Assembly: GCF_900185715.1 (NCBI RefSeq) | Contig: NZ_FYAS01000025.1 | Coordinates: forward strand, 248,001-312,000 | DNA: 64,000 bases | From: Allobosea sp. CS1GBMeth4 | Lineage (GTDB): Bacteria; Pseudomonadota; Alphaproteobacteria; Rhizobiales; Beijerinckiaceae | Reading direction: 5' to 3' | Shown here: positions 7,618 to 15,881 of the stretch, piece by piece | How the letters are laid out: every line of letters begins with the position of its first letter | Numbering within the stretch: position 1 is the stretch's first letter | The notes under the pieces: model-generated | Database searches by the model: none | What the model was told of the DNA's origin: nothing | Seen by the model: only the letters and a program-made list of their open reading frames with translations | Position numbers and translations under genes: made by a program

Positions 7618-8382
7618 TCAACCCAGCGCGATCGCCGAGATCAGCCGTCCGTAATCCGCCTCCTGCCGGTGCGTCGTGCGGCGATAGCTGTAGAAGCGCT
7701 GCTCGTCGCCATAGGTGCACAGGGCGAGATCGTAGAAGCGGCCGATGCCGGCCTCCTGGGCGCGGTGGGCGATGAAGGCCGGCAGGTCGAACATCGCATG
7801 CGCCGGCCGCTCCGAGGCATGGAAGAAGCGCGCGAAGGTCGCGTTCTCGCCCTTGAAGCGCTCGACGAATTCCGGGCCGACCTCATAGGCGGCGGCGCTG
7901 ATCGTCGGCCCGAGCACGGCGATGATGCGCTCGCGCCGGGCGCCGAGCTTTTCCATCTCGGTCACGGTCGCGCCGATCACTCCCGCAAGGGTGCCCTTCC
8001 AGCCGGCATGGGCCGCGCCGATCACGCCGGCTTCGGCATCGGCGAACAGGATCGGGCCACAATCGGCGGTCGAGATGCCGAGCGCGACGCCGTGCGCGAT
8101 CGAGACCATTGCGTCGGCCCTCGGCCGCTCCGCCGGCCATGAGCCGGTGACGATCGCGACATCCGCCGAATGCACCTGATGGACGCTGACCAGCCGGTCG
8201 GCCTCGACACCCATCTGCTTCGCCATGCGGGCGCGATTCTCGGTGACGAGCCGCTGGTCGTCGTTCGAGCCGAGCCCGCCGTTCAGCGAAGCATAGATTC
8301 CGGTCGACACGCCCCCTTCGCGGGTGAAGAAGGCATGGCGGATGCCGGGCTCAAGGGCGAGGTCCGGAGAGGTGATGAACAT
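7618..8382 (-). CDS. pgeF: Peptidoglycan editing factor PgeF (laccase-domain, YfiH family)
   Basis: A 254-residue member of the DUF152/YfiH family. In E. coli PgeF removes misincorporated amino acids from muropeptide precursors; the fold also carries purine nucleoside phosphorylase/adenosine deaminase activity in eukaryotic FAMIN. The zinc site is visible as SVHQVHSAD, the Cys of STADCGPILFAD and the His of GAAHAGWKG. Length is normal. It lies 20 bases after the MidA-like gene on the same strand, in the order lgt - MidA - pgeF. Confidence 0.93.
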   Translation of the reverse strand: MFITSPDLALEPGIRHAFFTREGGVSTGIYASLNGGLGSNDDQRLVTENRARMAKQMGVEADRLVSVHQVHSADVAIVTGSWPAERPRADAMVSIAHGVALGISTADCGPILFADAEAGVIGAAHAGWKGTLAGVIGATVTEMEKLGARRERIIAVLGPTISAAAYEVGPEFVERFKGENATFARFFHASERPAHAMFDLPAFIAHRAQEAGIGRFYDLALCTYGDEQRFYSYRRTTHRQEADYGRLISAIALG

Positions 8383-8402
8383 GGCGGCACATCCGTTTCG
8401 GC

Positions 8403-9704
8403 TCAGCTCTGCTCTGGCAGGCGATGAAGGTCAAATCCGGGCAGGAGCGGCAATGTCGGATCGCCGACCGCGAGCACCTTGAACAGCTCGCCCATCGCCG
8501 TCGGCCCGGTGGCGATCAGACGCTGGACGCCACGCGCGAGCGACGCGGCCTGCTCCGGCGTCGCGCGCCGGGACAGCGCCTCGAGCCGTTGCCGAAGGCC
8601 GAGCGCCAGCAGGAAATCGCGCTGTGTCACCGGGCCATGCGCCGCGCCGCCGGCGGCCAGCCCCGCCTGCGCCATGCGGGCGAAGTCGACATGGACGGTG
8701 AGGTCGGCGTCGCCCGGCTCGGCCAGCACGTCGACGAAGGCATGGCGCTTCAGCGCCTGCAGCGTGTCGCCGAAGCCGGAGTGGGCCGGCCCGTAATCGA
8801 TGAAGAGACCGGCGCCGCCTCCGGCCGCGACGTGCCGGGCAACGGCCGAGACCGCCTCCAGCGCTGCCAGCGGTTGTTCAAATACGGAGCCGGCTGGTGC
8901 CGCGTCTTCCTCCCTCCCTTGCGGGAGAAGATGGCCCGCAGGGCCGGATGAGGGGTCGCTCGGGTTGGAAACGCTGGCGGCCTTTGTCGGCGATGCACTG
9001 GCAGCGTCGAAAGACCCCTCACCCCAACCCTCTCCCGCACCGAAGTCGGCTGTTGCCGACTTCGGCACTTTAAGATGCTGATCTCGGGCAGGCCCGAGAT
9101 CAGTAGGAGAGGGGGCATATTGCGCCAAGCCAAAGGTCAGCGCCCCGTTCTGATCCAATCCCACCAGCCGCTCGCGCCAGCCTTCCGGTGTGCGGACGAA
9201 CTGGTCGAGCGGGAGCGCGTCGAGGAATTCGTTGGCGACGACGATCGCCGGCCCTTCGAGCGCTCCTTCGATGCGCTCATGCCAGTGCGGAGCCGCACCG
9301 CTCGCGGCGAGCGTCGCCCTTTGCCGCTCGCGCAGCACCGGGCTCGTTTCGACCAGATGCACCGAAAGCGCCTCGCGGAAGCCCGGCAAGGCCCGCGCCG
9401 CCCGCAGCATGTCCTGCATCAGCGTGCCGCGCCCCGGGCCGAGCTCGACGAGGCGGATCGACCTCGGCTCGCCCATCATCTGCCAGACGCTCGCGGCCCA
9501 CAGGCCGATGAGCTCTCCGAAGATCTGGCTGATCTCGGGAGCGGTGGTGAAGTCGCCCTGCGCGCCGAACGGGTCCTGCTTCATGTAGTAGCCATGGCGC
9601 GGGTGGCCGAGGCAGAGCGCCATGTAGCGCGAGACGCTGATCGGGCCCTCCTGCCGGACCAGCTCTGCCAGCTCCTGCGCCAAGGTACTCCTGCTCACGC
9701 TCAC
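8403..9704 (-). CDS. SAM-dependent methyltransferase, MidA/NDUFAF7 (DUF185) family, with in-frame repeat insertion
   Basis: A 433-residue class I methyltransferase of COG1565; mitochondrial NDUFAF7 methylates an Arg of complex I subunit NDUFS2, and a complex I role is inferred for bacteria. DPFGAQGDFTTAPEISQIFGE is the family hallmark and VELGPGRGTLMQDML binds SAM. GTG at 9704 is chosen because it overlaps the lgt stop as GTGA. Residues about 197-272 (positions 8884-9117) are an in-frame insertion of repeat-like DNA, rich in Pro, Ser, Ala and Gly, placed just before the strand GLFIDYG. Relatives carry a much shorter loop there. The frame stays open, so the protein is probably functional. Confidence 0.9.
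   Translation of the reverse strand: MSVSRSTLAQELAELVRQEGPISVSRYMALCLGHPRHGYYMKQDPFGAQGDFTTAPEISQIFGELIGLWAASVWQMMGEPRSIRLVELGPGRGTLMQDMLRAARALPGFREALSVHLVETSPVLRERQRATLAASGAAPHWHERIEGALEGPAIVVANEFLDALPLDQFVRTPEGWRERLVGLDQNGALTFGLAQYAPSPTDLGPARDQHLKVPKSATADFGAGEGWGEGSFDAASASPTKAASVSNPSDPSSGPAGHLLPQGREEDAAPAGSVFEQPLAALEAVSAVARHVAAGGGAGLFIDYGPAHSGFGDTLQALKRHAFVDVLAEPGDADLTVHVDFARMAQAGLAAGGAAHGPVTQRDFLLALGLRQRLEALSRRATPEQAASLARGVQRLIATGPTAMGELFKVLAVGDPTLPLLPGFDLHRLPEQS
8900..9117. repeat. Palindromic repeat inside the MidA-like coding region
   Basis: Contains CCCTTGCGGGAGAAGATGG, GCCGGATGAGGGG, then CCCCTCACCCCAACCCTCTCC, an inverted pair AAGTCGGC/GCCGACTT and ATCTCGGGCAGGCCCGAGAT near 9080-9100. 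The CCCTCACCC / GGATGAGGGG style is that of intergenic repeats in Hyphomicrobiales, but here the sequence is read through in frame. Confidence 0.75.
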
Positions 9705-10543
9705 GACTGCGCCCGCCTCCGCCGCGACCACAGGACCAGGGCGAGCCCGGCGAAGAACAGCGGCAGCGACAAAAGCATGCCCATGGTCAGCCCGCCGCCG
9801 GTGCCGCCGGCGGTGTCGAACAGGAAGCCGAGCTGCGGGTCCGGCTCGCGGAAGAACTCGCAGGCGATGCGCGCCACCGCATAGCCCATGCCGAACAGGC
9901 CGGAGACCAGCCCTGGCCGCTTCAGCCCGCCGAAGCGCGCGACGAGGCCGAGCAGGATGAACAGCACGATGCCTTCGCCGAAGGCTTCATAGAGCTGGCT
10001 CGGATGGCGCGGCACCGGCCCGGCATCGGGGAAGATCATCGCCCAGGGCACGTCCGGCGCCGGCCGGCCCCAGAGCTCGGCATTGACGAAATTGGCGATG
10101 CGGCCGAGGAAGAGGCCGATCGGCACCACGGTGGCGGCGAGATCGAAGACGCTCAGCGCCGGATAACCGCGCCGCCTGGCGAAGAGCCAGAGGCCGAGCG
10201 TCGCGCCGACGAGCCCGCCATGGAAGGACATGCCGCCCTGCCAGACCTGGACGATGTCCTGCGGCCGGGCGAGATAGCGCTCGAGATCGTAGAACAGCAC
10301 GAAGCCGAGCCGGCCGCCGAGCACGACGCCGAGCGCGACGAAGAGCAGCATGTCGTCGAGCTGCTCCGGCGCCGGCCGCGCCCGCCCGCCCCACAGGCTC
10401 TCCGCCGCCACCAGCCTGCGGCAATACCACCAGCCGCCGAGCAGTCCGGCGACATAGGCGAGCCCGTACCATTTGATCGCGACCGGTCCGAGCTGCAGCG
10501 CGACCGGATCGATCACCGGGAAGGGAATGGCGAAGACGGGCAT
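9701..10543 (-). CDS. lgt: Phosphatidylglycerol--prolipoprotein diacylglyceryl transferase
   Basis: A 280-residue polytopic inner-membrane enzyme that transfers diacylglycerol from phosphatidylglycerol to the lipobox Cys of prolipoproteins. GGMSFHGGLVGA carries the essential His, GRIANFVNAELWGR is the Lgt signature with its Arg, and about seven hydrophobic segments are visible. Length is normal. ATG at 10543 is taken; a GTG two codons upstream is possible. Its stop overlaps the next start (GTGA), so lgt and the MidA-like gene are coupled. Confidence 0.96.
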   Translation of the reverse strand: MPVFAIPFPVIDPVALQLGPVAIKWYGLAYVAGLLGGWWYCRRLVAAESLWGGRARPAPEQLDDMLLFVALGVVLGGRLGFVLFYDLERYLARPQDIVQVWQGGMSFHGGLVGATLGLWLFARRRGYPALSVFDLAATVVPIGLFLGRIANFVNAELWGRPAPDVPWAMIFPDAGPVPRHPSQLYEAFGEGIVLFILLGLVARFGGLKRPGLVSGLFGMGYAVARIACEFFREPDPQLGFLFDTAGGTGGGLTMGMLLSLPLFFAGLALVLWSRRRRAQS

Positions 10544-10588
10544 GGGCACGGATCCGAGGCTGGCTTTCTTTCAGCCCTCATATCGGGG

Positions 10589-10687
10589 AGCCGCGCCAGC
10601 GGCGTCTCGAAGGGCTCCAGCTGGCTCCGGACCAGGTGCAGCATCCTTCGAGACGCGATCCTGCGGATCGCTCCTCAGGACGAGGGC
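10589..10687. repeat. Palindromic repeat between lgt and uvrC
   Basis: Inverted arms GGCGTCTCGAAGG and CCTTCGAGACGC, followed by GATCCTGCGGATC and GCTCCTCAGGACGAGGGC. This is the 'CATCCTTCGAGACGC...CTCCTCAGGA' type of repeat found in many Hyphomicrobiales genomes. It lies in the divergent gap between lgt and uvrC. Confidence 0.75.
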
Positions 10688-10784
10688 TCGAATAGGGCGG
10701 CGGCGACTTGGCAGCGCCGCGACGGAGAGGTCAAGCCAAATTCCGCCGCACTCCTGACATGACGAAGCGGCTGCGGCATCCTAC

Positions 10785-12890
10785 ATGCAGGCCATGAATC
10801 GCGAACGCCCAGACGACGTGCCGGAAGAGGAATTCGAGGACGAGGAGGAGCTCCTTCCTGCGCCCGAAGCCGCGCCCGAGCCCGGCGAGGCCGCCCCCGG
10901 CGCGCTCAAGGCCGGGATCGAGGTGATCGCCGACTTCGCCCGGCATCTGCCGAACAGGCCGGGCGTCTACCGGATGTTCGACCGTGCCGGCGAGGTGCTC
11001 TATGTCGGCAAGGCCAAGAGCCTGAAGAACCGCGTCTCGGCCTATGCCCGCGGCATGGCGCACACCAATGCGGTGGCGCGCATGATCGCCGAGACGGCGA
11101 ACATGGAGTTCGTCACCACCGGCACCGAGACCGAGGCGCTGCTGCTCGAATCGAACCTGATCAAGCAGCTCAGGCCGCGCTACAATGTGCTGCTGCGCGA
11201 CGACAAATCCTTCCCTTACATCTTCCTCTCGGGCGACCATCCCGCGCCGCAGATCGCCAAGCACCGCGGCTCGCGCCAGCGCAAGGGCGACTATTTCGGC
11301 CCCTTCGCCTCGGTTTGGGCGGTGGAGCGCACCATCGACGCGCTGCAGAAGGCCTTCCTGCTGCGGTCCTGCTCGGACAGCTATTACGAGAACCGCACCC
11401 GCCCCTGCCTGCTTTTCCAGATCAAGCGCTGCTCCGGCCCCTGCACCGGCGAGATCTCGCATACCGACTATCAGGCGCTGGCCGATCAGGCGCGCGACTT
11501 CCTCTCCGGCCGCTCCACGGCGGTGAAGCAATTGCTGTCCCAGCGCATGCAGGCGGCGGCCGAGGAGCTCGAATTCGAGAAGGCGGCGCGCTATCGCGAC
11601 CGGCTGGCGGCGCTCTCGGCGGTGCAGGCCGGGCAGGACATCAATACGCAAGGGGTCGAGGAGGCCGACGTCTTCGCCATCGACGAGCAGGCCGGGCAGT
11701 TCTGCGTCGAGATCTTCTTCTTCCGCAACAAGCAGAACTGGGGCAACCGCGCTCTCTTTCCGCGCGCCGACAGGAGCCTGACCCCGGCCGAGGTGCTGGC
11801 TTCGGTCGTCACCCAGTTCTATGACGACAAGCCGCCGCCGAAGCTCGTCCTGCTCTCCCACGAACTGGCCGAGGCCGAGCTGATCGCCGAGGCGCTCTGC
11901 GCCCGCGCCGGCCGCAAGGTCGAGCTCGCCACGCCCAAGCGCGGCGAACGGCGCGACCTCGTCGCCCATGCCCGGAAGAACGCGCATGAGGCGCTCGCCC
12001 GCAAGCTCGCCGACAGTGCCGGCCAGCAGAGCCTGCTCAATGCCCTCGGCGCCGCCTTCGGCCTGGCTAAGGCGCCGCGCCGGGTCGAGGTCTACGACAA
12101 CTCGCACATCATGGGCACCAACGCCGTCGGCGGCATGATCGTCGCCGGGCGGGACGGCTTCATGAAGAGCCATTACCGTACCTTCAACATCTCGGCCGAC
12201 ACCATCGCCGGCGACGATTTCGGCATGATGCGCGAGGTGCTGAAGCGGCGGTTCTCGCGGCTGGCGAAAGAGAGCGGGGTTGCGCTGGCGCTTGCCGATG
12301 AAGGCGCTTCGGCCGATGCCGTCGCCTCGATTCCGCCGACGCTCGCCCAGCCGGACGCCCCCCGCCCCTACCCCTCCCCCCAAGGGGGAGGGGTGGAGCC
12401 TCGTCCGGAGAACGAGGAGCCCGACGACACCGCCTTTCCCTCCCGCCCCGACCTCGTCATCGTCGACGGCGGCAAGGGCCAGTTCGAGGCGGCGCGCAGG
12501 ATCATGGCCGAGTGCGGCGCGAGCGACATCGCGCTCGTCGCCATCGCCAAGGGCGAGGACCGCAACGCCATGCGCGAGACCTTCTTCATGGTCGGCAAGG
12601 AGCCTTTCAAGCTGCCGCCGCGCGATCCCGCCCTGTTCTTCATCCAGCGCCTGCGCGACGAGGCCCACCGCTTCGCCATCGGCACGCACCGCGCCAAGCG
12701 CAAGCGCGAGATCAAGACCAACCCGCTCGACGAGATTCCGGGCATCGGCCCCTCGCGCAAGCGCGCGCTGCTGCTGCATTTCGGCACGGTCAAGGCGATC
12801 CAGCGCGCCAAGCTCGACGACCTCATGAGGACGCCCGGCGTCAACGCCGCGACGGCAAAGGCGGTGCATGCCCATTTCCATGAGCATTAA
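10785..12890 (+). CDS. uvrC: Excinuclease ABC subunit C with in-frame repeat insertion
   Basis: A 701-residue UvrC, the dual-incision nuclease of nucleotide excision repair. An acidic extension (residues 1-45) precedes the GIY-YIG domain ([20 protein letters not shown]), then the UVR motif that binds UvrB ([18 protein letters not shown]). The RNase H-like 5' nuclease domain follows ([22 protein letters not shown]), then C-terminal helix-hairpin-helix motifs ([24 protein letters not shown]). Between FSRLAKESG and the VDGGKGQ strand there is an extra loop of about 45 residues, part of which (residues about 524-540) is encoded by a CCCCTCCCCCCAAGGGGGAGGGG palindrome. The gene is otherwise complete. 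Confidence 0.96.
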   Translation: MQAMNRERPDDVPEEEFEDEEELLPAPEAAPEPGEAAPGALKAGIEVIADFARHLPNRPGVYRMFDRAGEVLYVGKAKSLKNRVSAYARGMAHTNAVARMIAETANMEFVTTGTETEALLLESNLIKQLRPRYNVLLRDDKSFPYIFLSGDHPAPQIAKHRGSRQRKGDYFGPFASVWAVERTIDALQKAFLLRSCSDSYYENRTRPCLLFQIKRCSGPCTGEISHTDYQALADQARDFLSGRSTAVKQLLSQRMQAAAEELEFEKAARYRDRLAALSAVQAGQDINTQGVEEADVFAIDEQAGQFCVEIFFFRNKQNWGNRALFPRADRSLTPAEVLASVVTQFYDDKPPPKLVLLSHELAEAELIAEALCARAGRKVELATPKRGERRDLVAHARKNAHEALARKLADSAGQQSLLNALGAAFGLAKAPRRVEVYDNSHIMGTNAVGGMIVAGRDGFMKSHYRTFNISADTIAGDDFGMMREVLKRRFSRLAKESGVALALADEGASADAVASIPPTLAQPDAPRPYPSPQGGGVEPRPENEEPDDTAFPSRPDLVIVDGGKGQFEAARRIMAECGASDIALVAIAKGEDRNAMRETFFMVGKEPFKLPPRDPALFFIQRLRDEAHRFAIGTHRAKRKREIKTNPLDEIPGIGPSRKRALLLHFGTVKAIQRAKLDDLMRTPGVNAATAKAVHAHFHEH
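12366..12397. repeat. Palindromic repeat element inside uvrC
   Basis: The arms CCCCTCCCCC and GGGGGAGGGG pair around CAA. The same C-rich/G-rich arms occur at 58022-58139. It is translated in frame as [12 protein letters not shown] in a loop of the nuclease domain. Confidence 0.65.
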
Positions 12891-12983
12891 TGCTCAGATC
12901 CGGTCATATCGGGGCGTCGGCCCGGACAAGCCGCGCCAGCGCCGCCGCTCCGGAATTCATCGTAGGGCGCCGAGCCTTGCGAT

Positions 12984-13058
12984 GGATTCCGGCGCTCCGC
13001 GGCGCCTCTCCTCGGGCCGGACGAAGGCCGGACCCGGGCGCTGCGGCCGGAATGACGG
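12984..13058. repeat. Palindromic repeat between uvrC and pgsA
   Basis: Begins GGATTCCGGCGCTCCGC and ends GCTGCGGCCGGAATGACGG, with CGGGCCGGACGAAGGCCGGACCCG inside. Its 'GGATTCCGG...CCGGAATGACGG' arms match the general intergenic repeat style of the window. The whole 12891-13138 gap shows no gene. Confidence 0.6.
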
Positions 13059-13138
13059 CGAAGTTTTGGCTGAGAGTTCTCCGGCGAGAATGGCGGGGTC
13101 ACGCTCTTGCGTGTTGACGCTGTCATGAGGGCGCTGTT

Positions 13139-13762
13139 TTGGTGGTTGCCGTGACGAGTCTCAACGAAGCCATCCGCCGCCGGGGACCGTGGTCCCTGCC
13201 GAACCTCCTCACCTATGGCCGGATCCTCGCGATTCCGGCGCTGGTAGCGCTGCTGTTCTGGCCCTGGGACGCCTGGGCACGCTGGACGGCGCTGGGGATC
13301 TATGTCGCGGCCGCCGTCACCGACTATCTCGACGGCTGGCTCGCCCGCGCCTGGAGCCAGCAATCGGCGATCGGCCGCATGCTCGACCCGATCGCCGACA
13401 AGCTGCTCGTCTGCGCCCTCCTGCTGATGCTCGTCCATACCGAGACGATCAAGGGCTGGGCGATCTGGGCGGCGATCGTCATCCTCTGCCGCGAGATCCT
13501 GGTCTCGGGCCTGCGCGAGTTCCTGGCCGAGCTCAAGGTCAGCGTCCCCGTCAGCAGGGTCGCCAAATACAAGACCACGGCGCAATTGTTCGCGCTCGGC
13601 TTCCTTGTCGCCGGCCCCGCCGGCGACAAGGTCCTGCCGCACAATACCCAGATCGGGCTGGTGATGCTCTGGATCGCGGCGCTGCTGACGATCTATACCG
13701 GCTGGGACTATTTCAACGCGGGCATCCGCCATCTCGTCGACGAGGATACGCGCGGGCCATGA
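13139..13762 (+). CDS. pgsA: CDP-diacylglycerol--glycerol-3-phosphate 3-phosphatidyltransferase
   Basis: A 207-residue integral membrane enzyme making phosphatidylglycerol-phosphate, the first committed step to phosphatidylglycerol, which is also the lipid donor for Lgt. The CDP-alcohol phosphotransferase motif D-G-x2-A-R-x8-G-x3-D-x3-D is present as DGWLARAWSQQSAIGRMLD followed by PIAD. Several hydrophobic helices are visible. The start is uncertain: TTG 13139, GTG 13142 or GTG 13151; GAGGG lies about eight bases before the TTG. The stop overlaps the moaD start (ATGA). Confidence 0.94.
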   Translation: MVVAVTSLNEAIRRRGPWSLPNLLTYGRILAIPALVALLFWPWDAWARWTALGIYVAAAVTDYLDGWLARAWSQQSAIGRMLDPIADKLLVCALLLMLVHTETIKGWAIWAAIVILCREILVSGLREFLAELKVSVPVSRVAKYKTTAQLFALGFLVAGPAGDKVLPHNTQIGLVMLWIAALLTIYTGWDYFNAGIRHLVDEDTRGP

Positions 13763-14040
13763 GGATTGCGGCCACCGAGCCTGCCAGCCTGCGGCTGGTC
13801 TATTTCGCCTGGGTCCGCGAGCGCATCGGCCTCGCGGACGAGACCGTCACGCCGCCCTCCGGCACGGCCACCGTCGCCGATCTCGTGCGCTGGCTGAAGA
13901 CCCGCGGCGAGGGCTACGAGCTGGCGTTCGAGAACGAAGCGATCGTGCGCGCCGCCATCGACCAGACCCACGCCAAGCCCGCCACGGCGATCGCCGGCGC
14001 CCGCGAGATCGCCTTCTTCCCGCCGATGACCGGCGGCTGA
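13759..14040 (+). CDS. moaD: Molybdopterin synthase sulfur carrier subunit
   Basis: A 93-residue ubiquitin-like small subunit of molybdopterin synthase. The core reads LRLVYFAWVRERIGLADE, and the C-terminus is FFPPMTGG; the terminal Gly-Gly is adenylated and thiocarboxylated to carry sulfur for the dithiolene. ATG at 13759 overlaps the pgsA stop as ATGA. Its partner moaE lies 180 bases downstream, separated by a palindromic repeat. Confidence 0.95.
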   Translation: MRIAATEPASLRLVYFAWVRERIGLADETVTPPSGTATVADLVRWLKTRGEGYELAFENEAIVRAAIDQTHAKPATAIAGAREIAFFPPMTGG

Positions 14041-14061
14041 GCCGGTGAGCGGAGGCGCATC

Positions 14062-14212
14062 CGTCATTCCGGGGCGCTGCATGGCAGCGAGCCCGGAACC
14101 CATGACCACGACGTCAGCCGATCAGGCGCAACCGCGGCGATGGTACCCTCTCGACCCGGCATCGTGGTCATCGGTTCCGGGCTCGCGCCTGCGGCACGCC
14201 CCGGAATGACGG
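14062..14212. repeat. Long inverted repeat (family A) between moaD and moaE
   Basis: Left arm CGTCATTCCGGGGCG...GAGCCCGGAACCCATGACCACGA, right arm TCGTGGTCATCGGTTCCGGG...CCCCGGAATGACGG, about 150 bp overall with a short unpaired centre. Related copies lie at 19751-19897, 41902-42052 and 43046-43192. Confidence 0.85.
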
Positions 14213-14220
14213 AGGCCACG

Positions 14221-14685
14221 ATGACCCCGCTCGTCCGCATCCAGCGCGAGGATTTCGATGTCGGCGCCGAGATCGCGGCGCTGACGCGCGGCGGCGCGGA
14301 TATCGGGGCCGTCGTCAGCTTCACCGGCCTGTGCCGCGACGAGAGCGGCCGGCTGGCCGCCCTGGAGCTCGAGCACTATCCCGGCATGGCGGAAGCCGAG
14401 ATCGGGCGTGTTGCGGCCGAGGCCGCCGCACGCTGGCCGCTGCTCGGCCTCGTCGCCATCCACCGCTTCGGGCTGATCAGGCCGGGCGAGCAGATCGTGC
14501 TGGTGATCGCGGCCTCCAGCCATCGGCGCGCCGCCTTCGAGGCCGCCGACTTCCTGATGGATTATCTCAAGACACGCGCCCCGTTCTGGAAGCGCGAGCA
14601 CCTCGCCGACGGCAGGCTCGGCGGCTGGGTCGAGGCCAAGGCGGATGACGACGATGCGGCGAAACGCTGGGACCAGGGCTCCTGA
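14221..14685 (+). CDS. moaE: Molybdopterin synthase catalytic subunit
   Basis: A 154-residue large subunit of molybdopterin synthase, which inserts sulfur from MoaD thiocarboxylate into precursor Z (cPMP). Visible motifs are GAVVSFTGLCRDE, LELEHYPGMAEAEI and KTRAPFWKREHLADG, which carries the conserved active-site Lys residues. ATG at 14221 (MTPLVRIQRED) is preferred; a second ATG 15 bases upstream lies at the edge of the repeat. It is co-oriented with moaD and only the repeat separates them. Confidence 0.95.
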   Translation: MTPLVRIQREDFDVGAEIAALTRGGADIGAVVSFTGLCRDESGRLAALELEHYPGMAEAEIGRVAAEAAARWPLLGLVAIHRFGLIRPGEQIVLVIAASSHRRAAFEAADFLMDYLKTRAPFWKREHLADGRLGGWVEAKADDDDAAKRWDQGS

Positions 14686-14689
14686 TCCG

Positions 14690-15757
14690 ATGACCTCCCT
14701 CCTGCGCGGCAGCGCCCTGGCATTGTTGCCGGCGCTCGCCCTGCCGACGCTCGCCCTCGCCGCGGTTCCCGAGCCGAAGGGCTTCCGCGACTGGATGGCC
14801 GGCTGCGACAATGTGAAGAGCTGCGCGGCGCTCTCGATTCCGCCGGAGGCTGCCGACACCACCGCCTATCTGCGCCTCGAGCGCCCCGCCGGCCCGGATG
14901 GCGCGATAAGCCTGGTCCTGCGGCTGCGCGGCGACTGGAAGAAGCCTCCGGCGGCCGTCACGCTCAAGCTCGACGGCGCACCCTTCCCCGCCGCCGGCAG
15001 GTCGTTGCCGGCCACCGCCGACGGCGATCTCGCCTCCGTGACCTTCCAGCCCGCCGACATCGCGGCCTTCGTCGAGGCCGCGCGCAAGGCGACGAAGCTG
15101 GCGGTCGCCGCTCCCGGCCTGTCGGCCGAGGTCTCGCTCTCCGGCGCCGTCGCGGCGCTGCTCTGGATCGACGAGCAGCAGGGCCGGCTCAACACGCCTT
15201 CGGCCCTGATCCGCAAGGGCAGCGCCGGCACGGCTCCGGCCGCCCCTGCCCTGCCGGTGATCACGGCGAGGCCGGCGAGCGGCAGCCTGTCGGAGAAGGA
15301 CGCCAGGGCCCTCGCCGCGGCGCTGCGCAAGCAGCTCAGGCAGCGCGATCCGGATCAGTGCGAGGACGACGACATGTCGACCTCCGGCGACCGGGCCTGG
15401 CCGCTGGACGCACGGCGCAGCCTCGTCGCTCTGACCTGCTCGCGCGGCGCCTACAACGCGACGAGCGGCTTCTGGACGGTCGAGAACGGCGCGGTGGCGA
15501 CGGCCAAACCGGTCGACTTTCCCGAGAACGGCAGCGAGAAGAACATGCTGGTCAATGCCGAATTCGAGCCGAAGACCGGCCGGATCGACTATTTTTCCAA
15601 GGGCCGCGGCCTCGGCGATTGCGGCGCCGCCGGCGGCTATGCCTGGACCGGCGCGAGCTTCGTCCTGACCGGGCTCAGCATGATGGGCGAATGCCGCGGC
15701 ATCGGCCCCGACGACTGGATCACCCTGTTCCGCAGCGAGGTGAGAGTGGCGAAGTAA
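14690..15757 (+). CDS. Secreted DUF1176 domain protein
   Basis: A 355-residue exported protein with signal peptide MTSLLRGSALALLPALALPTLALA, starting four bases after the moaE stop. The mature part begins VPEPKGFRDWMAGCDNVKSC and continues with YLRLERPAGPDG and a C-terminal MMGECRGIGPDDWITLFR, the pattern of the DUF1176 family of proteobacterial periplasmic proteins. Several conserved Cys (CDNVKSC, DQCEDD, LTCSRG, GDCGAA, GECRG) suggest disulfides. No function is established. Its coupling to moaE may only reflect compact packing. Confidence 0.85.
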   Translation: MTSLLRGSALALLPALALPTLALAAVPEPKGFRDWMAGCDNVKSCAALSIPPEAADTTAYLRLERPAGPDGAISLVLRLRGDWKKPPAAVTLKLDGAPFPAAGRSLPATADGDLASVTFQPADIAAFVEAARKATKLAVAAPGLSAEVSLSGAVAALLWIDEQQGRLNTPSALIRKGSAGTAPAAPALPVITARPASGSLSEKDARALAAALRKQLRQRDPDQCEDDDMSTSGDRAWPLDARRSLVALTCSRGAYNATSGFWTVENGAVATAKPVDFPENGSEKNMLVNAEFEPKTGRIDYFSKGRGLGDCGAAGGYAWTGASFVLTGLSMMGECRGIGPDDWITLFRSEVRVAK

Positions 15758-15772
15758 AGGATACGGCACTAA

Positions 15773-15868
15773 CCGTCATGCTCGCCCCAGGGGCGAGCAT
15801 CCACGTCTTGAACACCGCACTTGCGGGAAGGAAGACGTGGATGGTCGGGACAAGCCCGACCATGACGA
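15773..15868. repeat. Three-hairpin palindromic repeat
   Basis: Contains GCTCGCCCCAGGGGCGAGC, the pair CCACGTCTT/AAGACGTGG, and GGTCGGGACAAGCCCGACC, framed by CCGTCATG and CATGACG. It fills the convergent gap between the DUF1176 gene and ilvE and could terminate transcription from both sides. Confidence 0.75.
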
Positions 15869-15881
15869 TGCAGTGCTATGC

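Noticed and set aside
10731..12887. Long minus-strand frame (718 codons) antisense to uvrC
   Set aside because: It mirrors uvrC in a GC-rich genome; the translation has no recognisable domain, while the plus strand has complete UvrC motifs.
14140..14220. Upstream extension of moaE into the repeat
   Set aside because: The translated residues come from the inverted repeat and show no MoaE similarity; ATG at 14221 fits the family.
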